DNA of 64,000 nt from Propionimicrobium sp963511305 (lineage in GTDB: Bacteria > Actinomycetota > Actinomycetes > Propionibacteriales > Propionibacteriaceae), in NCBI GenBank assembly GCA_963511305.1, contig CAUPIJ010000004.1, forward strand, positions 1 to 64,000, read 5' to 3'. Positions within the stretch are counted from its first letter, which is position 1, and each line of letters begins with the position of its first letter. The notes beneath the pieces were generated by a model. It made no database searches. It was not told where the DNA came from and saw nothing but the letters and a program-made list of their open reading frames with translations. Below are positions 7,135 to 16,299 of this stretch, piece by piece. A program made the position numbers and the translations under genes.

Positions 7135-8692
7135 TCTTAAGACACTGGAGGCCAAGCGTCTGGCTGACCAGGACAGACTAGACGCTAAGCGGGACGCCGT
7201 TGAGCGTAACAAGGAAGGGCAATTCGCTACTCCCTCATCTCTCGCACACTCGATAGCCAAGTTTGTTCTCCCCCTCGTGACTATTGACAAGCCGCTGTTG
7301 CTAGAGCCGTCTAGCGGTTCAGGCGCCTTTATCTCCGCTGCACTGTCTGAGGCAAAGAAATTAGGTATGACCTTTGAGAAGATCATTGGCGTCGAAAAAG
7401 ATAAGGAATTCGCTGACTTGGCCGCAGAGTTATGGGGCCCGCTCGGAGCAGAAATTGTCAATCAGGATTTCTTAGAGTTCGCCTCCTCTGCCACCCCCAC
7501 AGCCAATCTACTCATTGCAAATCCTCCATACGTCCGCCACCATCACATGTCTAGAGACGCCAAAGCTAGGTACTCTGAGATCAGCTCCCGAGTCTCCGGA
7601 CGAGCTCCATCCGGTTTGTCTGGCCTTTATGTTTACTTCATTCTTAGCGCTCATCTCTGCCTCGCACCAGGCGCTGTTTCCGCATGGCTCGTCCCTTCTG
7701 AGTTCCTTGATACTAACTACGGTAAGTTCGTCAGGAAATACTTGGCCGAAACGGTATCTGTTGAGCGCATTCACCGGTTTAACCCCGACGGGTTGGTCTT
7801 TGACGACGCTCTCGTAACTTCGCTGATCCTTGTTTTCAAGAATCAGAAGCCTGACGAGAGTCACCTCGTCACCTTTTCCGAAGGAGACGACATTAATGAC
7901 CCAGAAATACAGAAAGTAACGTTCCCACAGTCTGCCCTCCGTGGAGAAAATCGGTGGAGTGGCTATTTCCTCCACGAACCCGCCACCAATCATCACAACG
8001 TTGAGCTAACTCTCTCTGACTTCTTTACAATTCGGCGGGGCATCGCAACCGGGAATAACTCCTATTTCATCCGACCTAGGCCAGAAGTATTGGCCGAAGG
8101 CATCGACGATTCAGACCTCATACCCGTTCTCCCCCCACCTCGGCGACTAGATCTACTTGCGGTCCCCGCCGATGAAGATGGTTGGCCCCTGGTGACTGAG
8201 CAACTCGTCCTAATGAGTTCGAGTGAATCGGAATCAACTCTGGCCACCAAGAATCCAAACCTTGCGAGGTACTTCAAGGCTGCCGACGAAAAGACGAGAA
8301 ACTCGTACCTGGTGCGCAATCGGTCACCTTGGTACAAAGTCGAGAGCCGGGAACCCGCTCCCTTCCTTCTTACATACATGGGGCGAGCGAACGGGAAGGG
8401 AGCCCCTTTCAGGTTCATTTTGAATCATTCCAAAGCCATCGCGACCAATGGATACCTGATGCTCTACCCGTGCGGAGAACTCAAGAAGGCGATTCGCGAT
8501 GGGTTGCTCACGCTGGACGATGTCCACGCTGCACTAAATCAGTTTTCTCAAGAATTGCTGATTGCTGGCGGCCGTGTCTACGGGGGTGGACTCCGTAAGA
8601 TCGAACCAAAGGAGCTCTCCAACATTCCTGCTGCTCATCTAGGGCGCCAGCTAGGGCTCCAAGGGAGTACGCGGCAAGACGTCTTGTTTTAG
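7121..8692 (+). CDS. N6-adenine DNA methyltransferase of the XamI/SalI-type system
   Basis: A gamma-type adenine methyltransferase. AdoMet-binding motif I is LEPSSGSGAF and catalytic motif IV is NPPYVRHHHM near residue 134, as in SalI/XamI modification enzymes. A target-recognition region of about 250 residues follows. The best start is TTG 7121, which is preceded at 8 bases by GGAGGA (7107-7112). Starting there gives 523 residues and a 14-base overlap with the nuclease gene; starting at 7013 would add a hydrophobic stretch unlike the family. It should protect the host's GTCGAC sites. Base composition matches the nuclease gene, so the pair was probably acquired together. Confidence 0.85.
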   Translation: MQGFDLKTLEAKRLADQDRLDAKRDAVERNKEGQFATPSSLAHSIAKFVLPLVTIDKPLLLEPSSGSGAFISAALSEAKKLGMTFEKIIGVEKDKEFADLAAELWGPLGAEIVNQDFLEFASSATPTANLLIANPPYVRHHHMSRDAKARYSEISSRVSGRAPSGLSGLYVYFILSAHLCLAPGAVSAWLVPSEFLDTNYGKFVRKYLAETVSVERIHRFNPDGLVFDDALVTSLILVFKNQKPDESHLVTFSEGDDINDPEIQKVTFPQSALRGENRWSGYFLHEPATNHHNVELTLSDFFTIRRGIATGNNSYFIRPRPEVLAEGIDDSDLIPVLPPPRRLDLLAVPADEDGWPLVTEQLVLMSSSESESTLATKNPNLARYFKAADEKTRNSYLVRNRSPWYKVESREPAPFLLTYMGRANGKGAPFRFILNHSKAIATNGYLMLYPCGELKKAIRDGLLTLDDVHAALNQFSQELLIAGGRVYGGGLRKIEPKELSNIPAAHLGRQLGLQGSTRQDVLF

Positions 8693-8789
8693 GGCGAACT
8701 GTATTTTCGTTGGCTTAGAACAAACTCAGCACGACTACACCTTTTAATGTCCCACGGGCGCCTTCGGGCTCTTGCCAGTTGAGGTCTAT

Positions 8790-9210
8790 GTTGGGTCCGG
8801 TGGGGTGGGGCGTCGCTGCCGAGAAGGCCTCGCTCTTGCAAGTTCGATTGCGCCGCTATCGCTGTTTTCGGTTGCAGGCATGTGCGGCGTCATGCCCATC
8901 GTGGGGACAAATATACGATCGCCGTCCTCGACCTCACCCCATTCTGCGCCGAGTCAGGAGTTCCACAGCCGCCTTCAAGACCTGATTCGCCGACCGCGAC
9001 AAGGCTTGGCAGGATGGTGTCGAGGTCGGCGCAATGGACGGCTTCACGGGATCCAAGACCCCTGTCGGCGAAAAGATCTCGAAAACGATCATGGTTATGA
9101 AGCCCTTCCTCGTCATCCATCCCCCTAATGGGGCCTTGGAGGAATCCAACTAGTGCATTCAGCAGAACATATTTGGGTCTCTTGATCGCGCTGAGAACCC
9201 GGTCCCGATA
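8790..9210 (+). pseudogene. Decayed ISL3-family transposase remnant
   Basis: Broken but recognisable. From about 8879 a frame reads HVRRHAHRGDKYTIAVLDLTP, matching the ISL3 transposase segment usually written HVWRH..RGDKYVTVIIDLTP. After a frameshift comes AFKT-stop-FADRDKAW, then VEVGAMDGFTGSKT, the hallmark ISL3 catalytic-core region, and VMKPFLVIH. Upstream, VRLRRYRC resembles the zinc-finger region, joined directly to HVRRH, which suggests an internal deletion. A TGA replaces a Trp codon, and frames change at least twice. The element has lost its ends and cannot transpose. It lies exactly where the 5' part of hsdM is missing, so it probably caused or marks that truncation. Confidence 0.75.
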
Positions 9211-9419
9211 CTTTTTGGCGCTCACCATACCTTTTGGCGCTCCACTGTCAGCCACACCCGTCATGGTTCACGATGCCCGGCTCCACCTCCCGATCGCGGC
9301 AGATGCCGAAGCCGCACTGCCCGAATATGCGGCTCGACGGTCAACACCACGGCACGTTTTGCCTAGTGGCGAGCGGGTTTCGTCAAATCTGCGTCACCAA
9401 CGCCCCGCACGACGTTGTA

Positions 9420-10321
9420 TCCACTTCGATACGGTCTGCGACCCTGCTTGCGGCAGTGGGTCGCTACTTCTCAAGTTCGCGAAGGTGCTTGGCCGCGACA
9501 ACGTCGACGAGGGTTTCTTCGGCCAGGAGATCAACCTGACCACCTATAATCTGTGCCGCATCAACATGTTCCTGCACGGCATCAACTTCTCAAAATTCAA
9601 CATTGCCCTCGGTGACACCCTCACCTCGCCGGCGCATTGGGACTTCGAGCCGTTTGAGGCGATCGTGTCGAATCCACCCTATTCTACGCGCTGGGTTGGC
9701 TCCGATTCGCCGACCCTGATTAACGATGAGCGCTTCTCCCCTGCCGGCGTGCTGGCGCCGAAGGGCAAGGCTGACCTGGCGTTCACCATGCACATTTTGT
9801 CGTGGCTGGCCGAGGACGGCACGGCGGCCATAGTCCAGTTCCCCGGCGTGCTTTACCGTGGCGGTGCCGAAAAGAAGATCCGCAAATACCTGGTGGACAA
9901 CAACTATGTGGACGCCGTGATCCAGCTGCCCGTCGACCTGTTTTATGGCACGACCATCGGCACCTGTGTGTTAGTGCTGAAAAAGGCCAAGAAGGATTCG
10001 CATGTGCTGTTCATTGATGCATCCCAGCTCTTTGAGCGCTCAGGTACCAAGAACCAGATAACCGAGAATCACCGCAACCAGATCATTGACGCATACGCCA
10101 AGCGCGAAAACGTCACTCATTTCGCCCAGTTGGTGCCGATCGAAGACATCAAAGAGGCCGACTACAATATGTCGGTTTCCAGCCACGTCGAGCCCGAGGA
10201 CACCTGCGAAAAAATCGATATCGAACAGCTCACCAAAGACATCGAGGGCATAGTGGCTCGCCAGGCAGAGTTGCGTAAAGCTATCGACGAGATCGTGGCA
10301 GACCTGGAGGGTGTGAAATGA
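9420..10321 (+). pseudogene. hsdM: Type I restriction-modification methylase, 5'-truncated
   Basis: The reading frame up to 10321 matches the C-terminal 300 residues of type IC (EcoR124I-like) HsdM. It has motif I at VCDPACGSGSLLLKF, then FFGQEINLTTYNLCRINMF, catalytic motif IV SNPPYSTRW, and a helical tail to VADLEGVK. The usual first 200 residues (the helical N-terminal domain and the segment before motif I) are absent, replaced by unrelated sequence next to an ISL3 remnant. A frame is open from 9128, so a chimeric protein of up to 397 residues could be made, but it would lack the DNA- and AdoMet-contacting N-domain. It ends in an ATGA overlap with hsdS. Methylation activity is doubtful. 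Confidence 0.8.
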
Positions 10322-11550
10322 GCCGGGTTGATGAGCTTATTACCTATTACTCAAGCAAAAAAGAAACCCCATGGATGACACTTGCGCAGATAGCCACTCG
10401 CAGAAAAGGGTTTTACGTAACGGCTAAAACCATCAATGAGCAAATAGATAATGAAAACGGCATCTTAGTCTTCGGCGCAGGTAGCACTAAGGCTTTTTTC
10501 AACCCCTCACAAGTTCCAGAACAAAATATAATTCGCGATGAATGTGTAATTGTTAAATCGCGAGGTTACATAGATTTCGAATATTGTAAAATCCCTTGCG
10601 CACACAAATCCGAGCTTTGGTCTTACATACCAGACAAATCCTTAATTATTCCAAAGTTTCTTTATTATTTTTTAAAGACAATTAAAGGCAAACTCCAGAC
10701 TCTCGCAAGAGCTACTTCCGTGAAGATTCCCCAGCTCTCTGTTGGAGATACAGACTCGTTAAAAATTCCCATTCCACCGCTACCCGTCCAGGATGAGATC
10801 GTCCGAATTTTGGATTCTTTTACTCAGCTAGAAGCGGAGCTAGAAGCGGAGCTAGAAGCGGAGCTAGAAGCTCGTCGCAAGCAGTACGAGTACTACCGCG
10901 ACTCGCTAATAGAGTATTCAGATTCTCAGTTATACGGCGGCAAAGAGTTTAATTCTTACCAAGCTTTAGAACTAGAATCTTTAACAACTAAACCAAATAA
11001 AATAAATTGGACTTATCAAGAGGGCAAAGATATCTCTTATATAGACTTATCATCAGTTGATGTAACCACTGGGGTCATATCCGAGACACCGTTAATCTCT
11101 TCTCAAAACGCACCAAGTCGAGCCCAGCAAATAGTTCACCAAAATGACATTCTTTTTGGAACTACCCGCCCGCTTCAAGGTCGCGTTACGATTGTTCCAA
11201 AGAAGCTAGATGAAGCTGTTTGCTCAACAGGTTTTTGCGTTTTACGCCTTACTGACGAACGCGTCTACCCTCATTTTCTTTATCACTACTTAAAGTCACG
11301 TTCTTTTACCAATTTCGTTGAGTTAAACCAGTCAGGTGCGAACTACCCATCGATTAGCGACAAGAAGGTTAAATCCTTCGTTCTTCCTGTTCCTCCACTT
11401 TCAGAACAACAACGCATCGTCTCTATCCTCGACAAATTCGATGCCCTGGTTAACGACATCTCCGTCGGCCTGCCCGCCGAGATCGCTGCCCGCCGCAAGC
11501 AGTACGAGCATTACCGCGATCAGCTGCTTAACTTTGAGGAGGCAAAGTGA
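10318..11550 (+). CDS. hsdS: Type I restriction-modification specificity subunit
   Basis: A 410-residue HsdS with the usual two-part architecture. Target-recognition domain 1 covers about residues 15-155. A central conserved region follows (DEIVRILDSF to KQYEYYRDSL, about 158-200), then recognition domain 2 (205-360) and a distal conserved region (QRIVSILDKF to KQYEHYRDQLL, 365-405). The two conserved regions repeat each other, as expected. Recognition domains are strikingly A+T-rich compared with flanking genes, a sign of domain swapping. The central region holds three perfect copies of the tetrapeptide EAEL. Overlaps of 4 bases with both hsdM and hsdR show a single operon. Confidence 0.92.
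   Translation: MSRVDELITYYSSKKETPWMTLAQIATRRKGFYVTAKTINEQIDNENGILVFGAGSTKAFFNPSQVPEQNIIRDECVIVKSRGYIDFEYCKIPCAHKSELWSYIPDKSLIIPKFLYYFLKTIKGKLQTLARATSVKIPQLSVGDTDSLKIPIPPLPVQDEIVRILDSFTQLEAELEAELEAELEARRKQYEYYRDSLIEYSDSQLYGGKEFNSYQALELESLTTKPNKINWTYQEGKDISYIDLSSVDVTTGVISETPLISSQNAPSRAQQIVHQNDILFGTTRPLQGRVTIVPKKLDEAVCSTGFCVLRLTDERVYPHFLYHYLKSRSFTNFVELNQSGANYPSISDKKVKSFVLPVPPLSEQQRIVSILDKFDALVNDISVGLPAEIAARRKQYEHYRDQLLNFEEAK
10831..10866 (+). repeat. 12-bp tandem repeat in the hsdS spacer (3 copies)
   Basis: Three perfect units of GAAGCGGAGCTA lie at 10831-10842, 10843-10854 and 10855-10866, followed by a partial unit. They encode (EAEL)3 in the helical spacer between the two recognition domains. 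In EcoR124I, changing a 4-residue repeat from two to three copies changes the spacer length in the recognised DNA. Slippage here would keep the frame and alter specificity. Confidence 0.95.
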
Positions 11551-14540
11551 ACACCTTTCTGCCGATTGCCGCTAGCGGCAACTCAACCGTCGTCGCCGAG
11601 TACGACCCGCCGGCGCGCAAAGAGAAGAGCTACCAATCCGAGGCCGAGCTCGAGAAGGGGCTCATCGCGCAGTTGCAGAAGCAGGAATACGAGTACCTGC
11701 CCATCAAGACCGAAGCCGACCTCGTCAACAACTTGCGCGCCCAGCTCGAGCGCCTAAACGACATCCGCTTCGCAGACGACGAGTGGGGCCGCTTCTTCAC
11801 TGGCCAGCTGGCCAACCCGTCGCAGAGCATCCTGGATAAGACCGCCATCATTCAGGCCAACCCGGCAGCGCTGCCGCTGGAACGCAACGACGGCAGCCAG
11901 AAAAACATTCACCTGATCGACAAGGAAAACATTCACCGCAACCGGCTGCAGGTGATTAACCAGTACGAGTCGACGGGCAACTTCCATAACCGATACGACG
12001 TCACCATCTTGGTCAATGGCCTGCCGATGGTGCACGTCGAACTCAAACGCCGCGGGGTTGCGCTGCGCGAAGCCTTCAACCAGATCAACCGCTACCAGCG
12101 CGACAGCTTCTGGGCTGGAAGCGGACTGTTCCAGTACGCGCAGCTGTTCGTCATCTCCAACGGCACCTACACCAAGTACTACTCCAACACCACCCGCTAC
12201 TCGCACGTCAACGGAGCCAACCGGGGCAGGGCCGGCGCGGCGAGCTTCGAGTTCACCTCGTGGTGGACCGATGCCCGCAACAACCACATCACCGACCTGA
12301 CAGACTTCACCAAGACGTTCCTGTCCAAGCGCACGCTGCTGAACGTGATCACTAAGTTCTGCGTCTTCACCGCAGACCAGGCGCTGATGGTGCTGCGCCC
12401 CTACCAGATCGTCGCGGCAGAGCGCATCATTAACCGAGTCGAGATAGCCACCAACTACAAGAAGCTCGGCACCATAGAGGCCGGTGGCTACATCTGGCAC
12501 ACCACCGGGTCCGGCAAAACGCTAACCAGCTTCAAGACCGCGCAGCTCGCCACCCAGATCGAGGGCGTCGACAAGGTACTGTTCGTCGTCGACCGCAAGG
12601 ACCTTGACGACCAGACCAAGAAGGAATACGAGAAGTTCCAGAAAGGCGCGGTCAGCTCGAACAAGTCGACCAAAGAGCTAAGCGAACAACTCGGCAACGA
12701 AAAAGCGAAGATCGTCATCACCACGATCCAGAAGCTCTCGAACTTCGTTAAGTCCACCCCGAGCCATGACATCTACAACGCCCACATCGTCATCGTTTTC
12801 GATGAGTGCCACCGCAGCCAATTCGGCGACATGCATAAGGCCATCACCAAGGCCTTCAAGCGCTACCACCTGTTCGGCTTCACCGGCACCCCGATCTTCA
12901 ACGAGAACCGCTCCAGCGGATCGGCGGTGATCCGCACTACCCCGCAGGTCTTCGGCGACCGGCTGCATTCCTACACAATCTCCGACGCCATCGCCGACGA
13001 GAACGTGCTGCCATTCCGCATCGACTACGTCAACACCGTCAAGGCGCGCGAGGATATCAAGGATGAAGAGGTCTCGAGCATCGCCACCGAAGAGGCCCTG
13101 CTGCACAAGGAACGAATCCGGCAGGTGGTTTCTTACGTGCTCAAACACTTCGATCAGAAGACCAAGCGCAACTCGAACTACGTGCTAGCTGACAAGCGGG
13201 TTCGCGGCTTCAACTCGATCTTCGCCACGGCCTCGGTAAACGCCGCGAAGGTCTACTACACCGAGTTTCAGGATCAGCAGCGCAAACTGCCTGAAGACAA
13301 GAAGCTGAAAATCGCCACGATCTTCACCTATGCACCGAACTCCGACCAGTACAGCGACGGCCTGCTGCCCGAGGAAAACTTTGACGCGGACGCGCTGAAC
13401 ACCATCGACCGAATGTTCCTTGAGAGCGCAATCAACGACTACAACAAGATGTTCGGCACGAGCTTCAGCACCTCGGCCAACGACTTCGGCAACTACTACG
13501 AAGACGTTTCGATGCGCATGAAAAACCGCGAGCTGGACATGCTGATCGTTGTCAACATGTTCCTCACCGGCTTCGACGCAAAAACGCTGAACACGCTGTG
13601 GGTGGACAAGTACATGCACCACCACGGCCTGCTGCAGGCGTTCTCGCGCACCAACCGCATCCTCAACTCGGTTAAGACCTACGGAAACATCATTTCGTTC
13701 CGCAATCTCGAGGACGAAACCAACGAGGCCATCGCGCTATTTGGCAATAAAGAGGCCAATAGCGTCACGATTCTGGAGTCGTTCGAGCACTACTTCGGCA
13801 TCTACTGCGAAAAACTAGATCAGCTGCACAAGTGGGCTCCCGGTGAGCGAATCACTAGCGAGGCCGAGCAGGACGAGTTCATCCAGGCCTTCGGTGAGCT
13901 GCTGCGGCTGCGCAACATCCTGACCGCGTTCGACGAATTCGAGGAACAAGACCCGCTCGCCGCGCGCGATCTGCAGGACTACCAGTCCACCTACCTCGAC
14001 CTCTACCGCAAGCGACGCAAAACCACCGAGGGCGAGCCCGAGAACATCAACGATGACCTCACCTTCGAGATCGAACTGATGAAACAGATCGAGGTCAACG
14101 TCGACTACATTCTGGCTCTGGTTGAAAAGTATCGCAGCCAGCACGAGGAGAAGTCGAAGGAGGACGTCAAGGAAGAGATCAGGCGAACCGTTAAGTCGAG
14201 CCCGACGTTCCAAAACAAGCTGGATCTCATCGAGAAGTTCGTCGACTCGGTTTCCGCCACCGGCGATATAAATGATGAGTGGAAGCAGTACCTGACCGAG
14301 CAGAAGTCGCAGGAGGTCGGCCAGATGGTTGCCAAGGAAAAGCTCAAGCAGCCCGAGACCGACCACTTCATAGAAACCATGTTCCGGCTGGGACGCCTAC
14401 AGACCACCGGCACCGACATCGAAAAGATCTTGCCCGCCGGCTCGCGCTTTGACTCCGGCCCCAACAGCCGCATCAACCGCAAAAAACGAGTGGTCGAATG
14501 GCTGACGGACTTCTTCGACAGGTTCCACATCCTCGGCTAG
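11547..14540 (+). CDS. hsdR: Type I restriction-modification restriction and translocase subunit
   Basis: A 997-residue HsdR of the EcoR124I (type IC) class, of normal length and apparently intact. Residues about 150-175 hold the nuclease motif with HVELKRRG (E-x-K). The superfamily 2 motor follows with Walker A GYIWHTTGSGKTLTSFKTA near residue 320, DECHRSQFG near 418 and GFTGTPIF. Motif VI-like FSRTNRILNS occurs near residue 700, followed by a long helical C-terminus. The GTG start at 11547 overlaps the hsdS stop (GTGA). It needs HsdM and HsdS to cut, and since hsdM is truncated here the complex may be inactive unless another methylase subunit exists. Confidence 0.95.
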   Translation: MNTFLPIAASGNSTVVAEYDPPARKEKSYQSEAELEKGLIAQLQKQEYEYLPIKTEADLVNNLRAQLERLNDIRFADDEWGRFFTGQLANPSQSILDKTAIIQANPAALPLERNDGSQKNIHLIDKENIHRNRLQVINQYESTGNFHNRYDVTILVNGLPMVHVELKRRGVALREAFNQINRYQRDSFWAGSGLFQYAQLFVISNGTYTKYYSNTTRYSHVNGANRGRAGAASFEFTSWWTDARNNHITDLTDFTKTFLSKRTLLNVITKFCVFTADQALMVLRPYQIVAAERIINRVEIATNYKKLGTIEAGGYIWHTTGSGKTLTSFKTAQLATQIEGVDKVLFVVDRKDLDDQTKKEYEKFQKGAVSSNKSTKELSEQLGNEKAKIVITTIQKLSNFVKSTPSHDIYNAHIVIVFDECHRSQFGDMHKAITKAFKRYHLFGFTGTPIFNENRSSGSAVIRTTPQVFGDRLHSYTISDAIADENVLPFRIDYVNTVKAREDIKDEEVSSIATEEALLHKERIRQVVSYVLKHFDQKTKRNSNYVLADKRVRGFNSIFATASVNAAKVYYTEFQDQQRKLPEDKKLKIATIFTYAPNSDQYSDGLLPEENFDADALNTIDRMFLESAINDYNKMFGTSFSTSANDFGNYYEDVSMRMKNRELDMLIVVNMFLTGFDAKTLNTLWVDKYMHHHGLLQAFSRTNRILNSVKTYGNIISFRNLEDETNEAIALFGNKEANSVTILESFEHYFGIYCEKLDQLHKWAPGERITSEAEQDEFIQAFGELLRLRNILTAFDEFEEQDPLAARDLQDYQSTYLDLYRKRRKTTEGEPENINDDLTFEIELMKQIEVNVDYILALVEKYRSQHEEKSKEDVKEEIRRTVKSSPTFQNKLDLIEKFVDSVSATGDINDEWKQYLTEQKSQEVGQMVAKEKLKQPETDHFIETMFRLGRLQTTGTDIEKILPAGSRFDSGPNSRINRKKRVVEWLTDFFDRFHILG

Positions 14541-14671
14541 ACACGGTTGTCACCAGCGTTTGTTGCACCCAAATCAGGGCGAAGAACACCGAAAATTCAC
14601 GTTTTTGTTTTTTTGTAAAGAAAAAAAATAATATGCGCGATTTATTCGTCGTTCTGTCCTAAACTCGTGGC

Positions 14672-15811
14672 ATGACCAATGAGAACGCAGTCGGGAAGCG
14701 CCAGCCACTTCCTGTAAAAGAGGTAAGTCACGGTAAAGCCGTGCTGGTCTTGCTGATCGGCACACTTTTCCTATCGGGGACCCCGTTGTGGGTTAAAGCA
14801 GCAAATATGGATCCGGCGACGCAGGCATTCTTGCGTGTGGCGTTAGCTTTCCTAATGTTGCTTCCGTTCGGTATCAATGAGATTAAGAAAAAACAGGCAC
14901 TGCCCCGCACCGGCATTATTCTCGCCGCGGTTTCGGGCCTGTTCCTGGGCGTCGACTTCACGTGCTGGAACTACTCCATCTTTCTGATCGGCTCTGGAGT
15001 TGCAGCGATTCTGCTTAACCTCCAGGTCGTGATCGTGCCGATGCTGACCGCGGTGATTGACAAGTTCCGTCTACCCAAGTCGTTCGCGTTCATCCTGCCG
15101 ATCATGATCGTCGGTGTTCTCTTCACCGGCGGCGTTTTCGAACCATCGGCTGCCAGCGGTGGCCCGGAGACGATTTCAGGCATCAAGACATCGGTGCTCG
15201 GCACGGCATTCGGCCTGACCTCCGGTATCTGCTACTCCATCTACCTGTACCTGTCACGCAAGGCCAGCGTCACTGCCCCGCGTAAAGACCTATACATTCA
15301 GCCGATGATGTACACGATGCTCGCGCAGTGCGTCGCGCCGCTCATCTGGATGTTCACTGGCGGCAACGGCTTCAACGTCACCCAGGGTGTTATGACCCGC
15401 AACGATGCCGGCGACCTGGTTCTCCCGCAGATGCCAGATGGCGTGAGCCTGAAGGAAGCCACTCAGCTCGGCGATCAGGTCGACATGAGCAACTGGATCA
15501 ACCTGATCATCCTGATCATCCTCGGCCAGGCTCTCGCCTGGACGATGGTTCAGTACGGCTCGGTTTGGCTAGACCCGACTCTAGGCGCCGGCATCCTGCT
15601 GCTGTCCCCCGTGACGTCAGTCATCATCGCTGGCCCGCTCTTCGCCGAATGGCCGTCGATGTTGCAGTGGCTTGGCGTCGTCCTGATTCTGGCCTGCGTT
15701 GCCTACCAGAACGGCCTGATCCAGGCTGCGCTGAGGGCAGTTTCTGGCAAGAAAGCGCCAGCCAAAACTGACGCGGACGCCAACAAAACCGACACGACTT
15801 CCAAGGAATAA
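14672..15811 (+). CDS. DMT-superfamily (EamA) membrane transporter
   Basis: A 379-residue integral membrane protein with about ten hydrophobic segments, arranged as two EamA repeats separated by a central stretch near residues 185-250. The segments LLIGTLFLSGTPLWVKA and FTCWNYSIFLIGSG are typical of drug/metabolite-transporter exporters. A longer polar loop (about residues 222-262) and a Lys/Asp/Thr-rich cytoplasmic tail are unusual extras. The substrate cannot be told. It lies just upstream of the urease operon on the same strand but is separated by a strong hairpin, so it is probably not co-transcribed. The 130 bases upstream are very A+T-rich, marking the edge of the defence region. Confidence 0.8.
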   Translation: MTNENAVGKRQPLPVKEVSHGKAVLVLLIGTLFLSGTPLWVKAANMDPATQAFLRVALAFLMLLPFGINEIKKKQALPRTGIILAAVSGLFLGVDFTCWNYSIFLIGSGVAAILLNLQVVIVPMLTAVIDKFRLPKSFAFILPIMIVGVLFTGGVFEPSAASGGPETISGIKTSVLGTAFGLTSGICYSIYLYLSRKASVTAPRKDLYIQPMMYTMLAQCVAPLIWMFTGGNGFNVTQGVMTRNDAGDLVLPQMPDGVSLKEATQLGDQVDMSNWINLIILIILGQALAWTMVQYGSVWLDPTLGAGILLLSPVTSVIIAGPLFAEWPSMLQWLGVVLILACVAYQNGLIQAALRAVSGKKAPAKTDADANKTDTTSKE

Positions 15812-15834
15812 CGGGCAAATCGCTAAACTTGAAT

Positions 15835-15904
15835 AAAAATCCTGGTCATTGGCTATCATTATGATTGATTGCATATCCACGGCAGCCAATGACCAGGATT
15901 TTTT
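15835..15904 (+). terminator. Perfect long-stem hairpin between the transporter and ureA
   Basis: The arm AAATCCTGGTCATTGGCT (ending at 15854) and its exact complement AGCCAATGACCAGGATTT (from 15884) flank a 29-base loop. The right arm runs into six Ts. It would end transcription of the transporter gene. The loop itself contains the small palindrome ATCATTATGAT, so an additional role (attenuation upstream of urease) is conceivable. Confidence 0.75.
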
Positions 15905-15952
15905 CTGCTCATTAAATGAAGCAAAACTATCAAAGAAGAAAGTGAGAGTTCC

Positions 15953-16273
15953 ATGCATCTTACTGCCCGTGAGCAAGAAAAGCTCATGATTGTTGTCGCC
16001 GGCGATCTCGCCCGGCGCCGCAAAGAACGCGGTGTTAAACTAAATGTTCCTGAAGCAGTCGCGCTGATTACCTGCGAGTTGCTCGAAGGCGCTCGCGACG
16101 GCAAGACCGTCTCGCAGCTGATGAGTGACGGCTTGAAAGTTCTGACCCGCGACGACGTAATGGAAGGCGTTGCCGAGATGATCCCGGACGTCCAGGTTGA
16201 GGCGACCTTCCCCGATGGCACCAAGTTGGTTACGGTCCACAACCCGATCCGCAACGCATCCGATGCCGCTTAA
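15953..16273 (+). CDS. ureA: Urease gamma subunit
   Basis: A 106-residue protein of standard UreA length. It begins MHLTAREQEKLMIVVAGDLA and contains the conserved segments RRRKERGVKLNVPEAVALI and DGKTVSQLMSDG, ending with the family's HNPIR motif. UreA is the small structural subunit of the cytoplasmic (ABC)3 urease that hydrolyses urea to ammonia and carbamate. First gene of the ureABCEFGD operon; 26 bases separate it from ureB. The ribosome-binding site is weak (GTGAGAG). No regulator of urea or nitrogen response is adjacent. Confidence 0.98.
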   Translation: MHLTAREQEKLMIVVAGDLARRRKERGVKLNVPEAVALITCELLEGARDGKTVSQLMSDGLKVLTRDDVMEGVAEMIPDVQVEATFPDGTKLVTVHNPIRNASDAA

Positions 16274-16299
16274 ACCGGCGAGTAACGAAAAGGGAAATC

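Noticed and set aside
8890..9264. Minus-strand open frame of 124 residues
   Set aside because: The opposite strand carries a decayed but recognisable ISL3 transposase, so the frame is a chance antisense reading.
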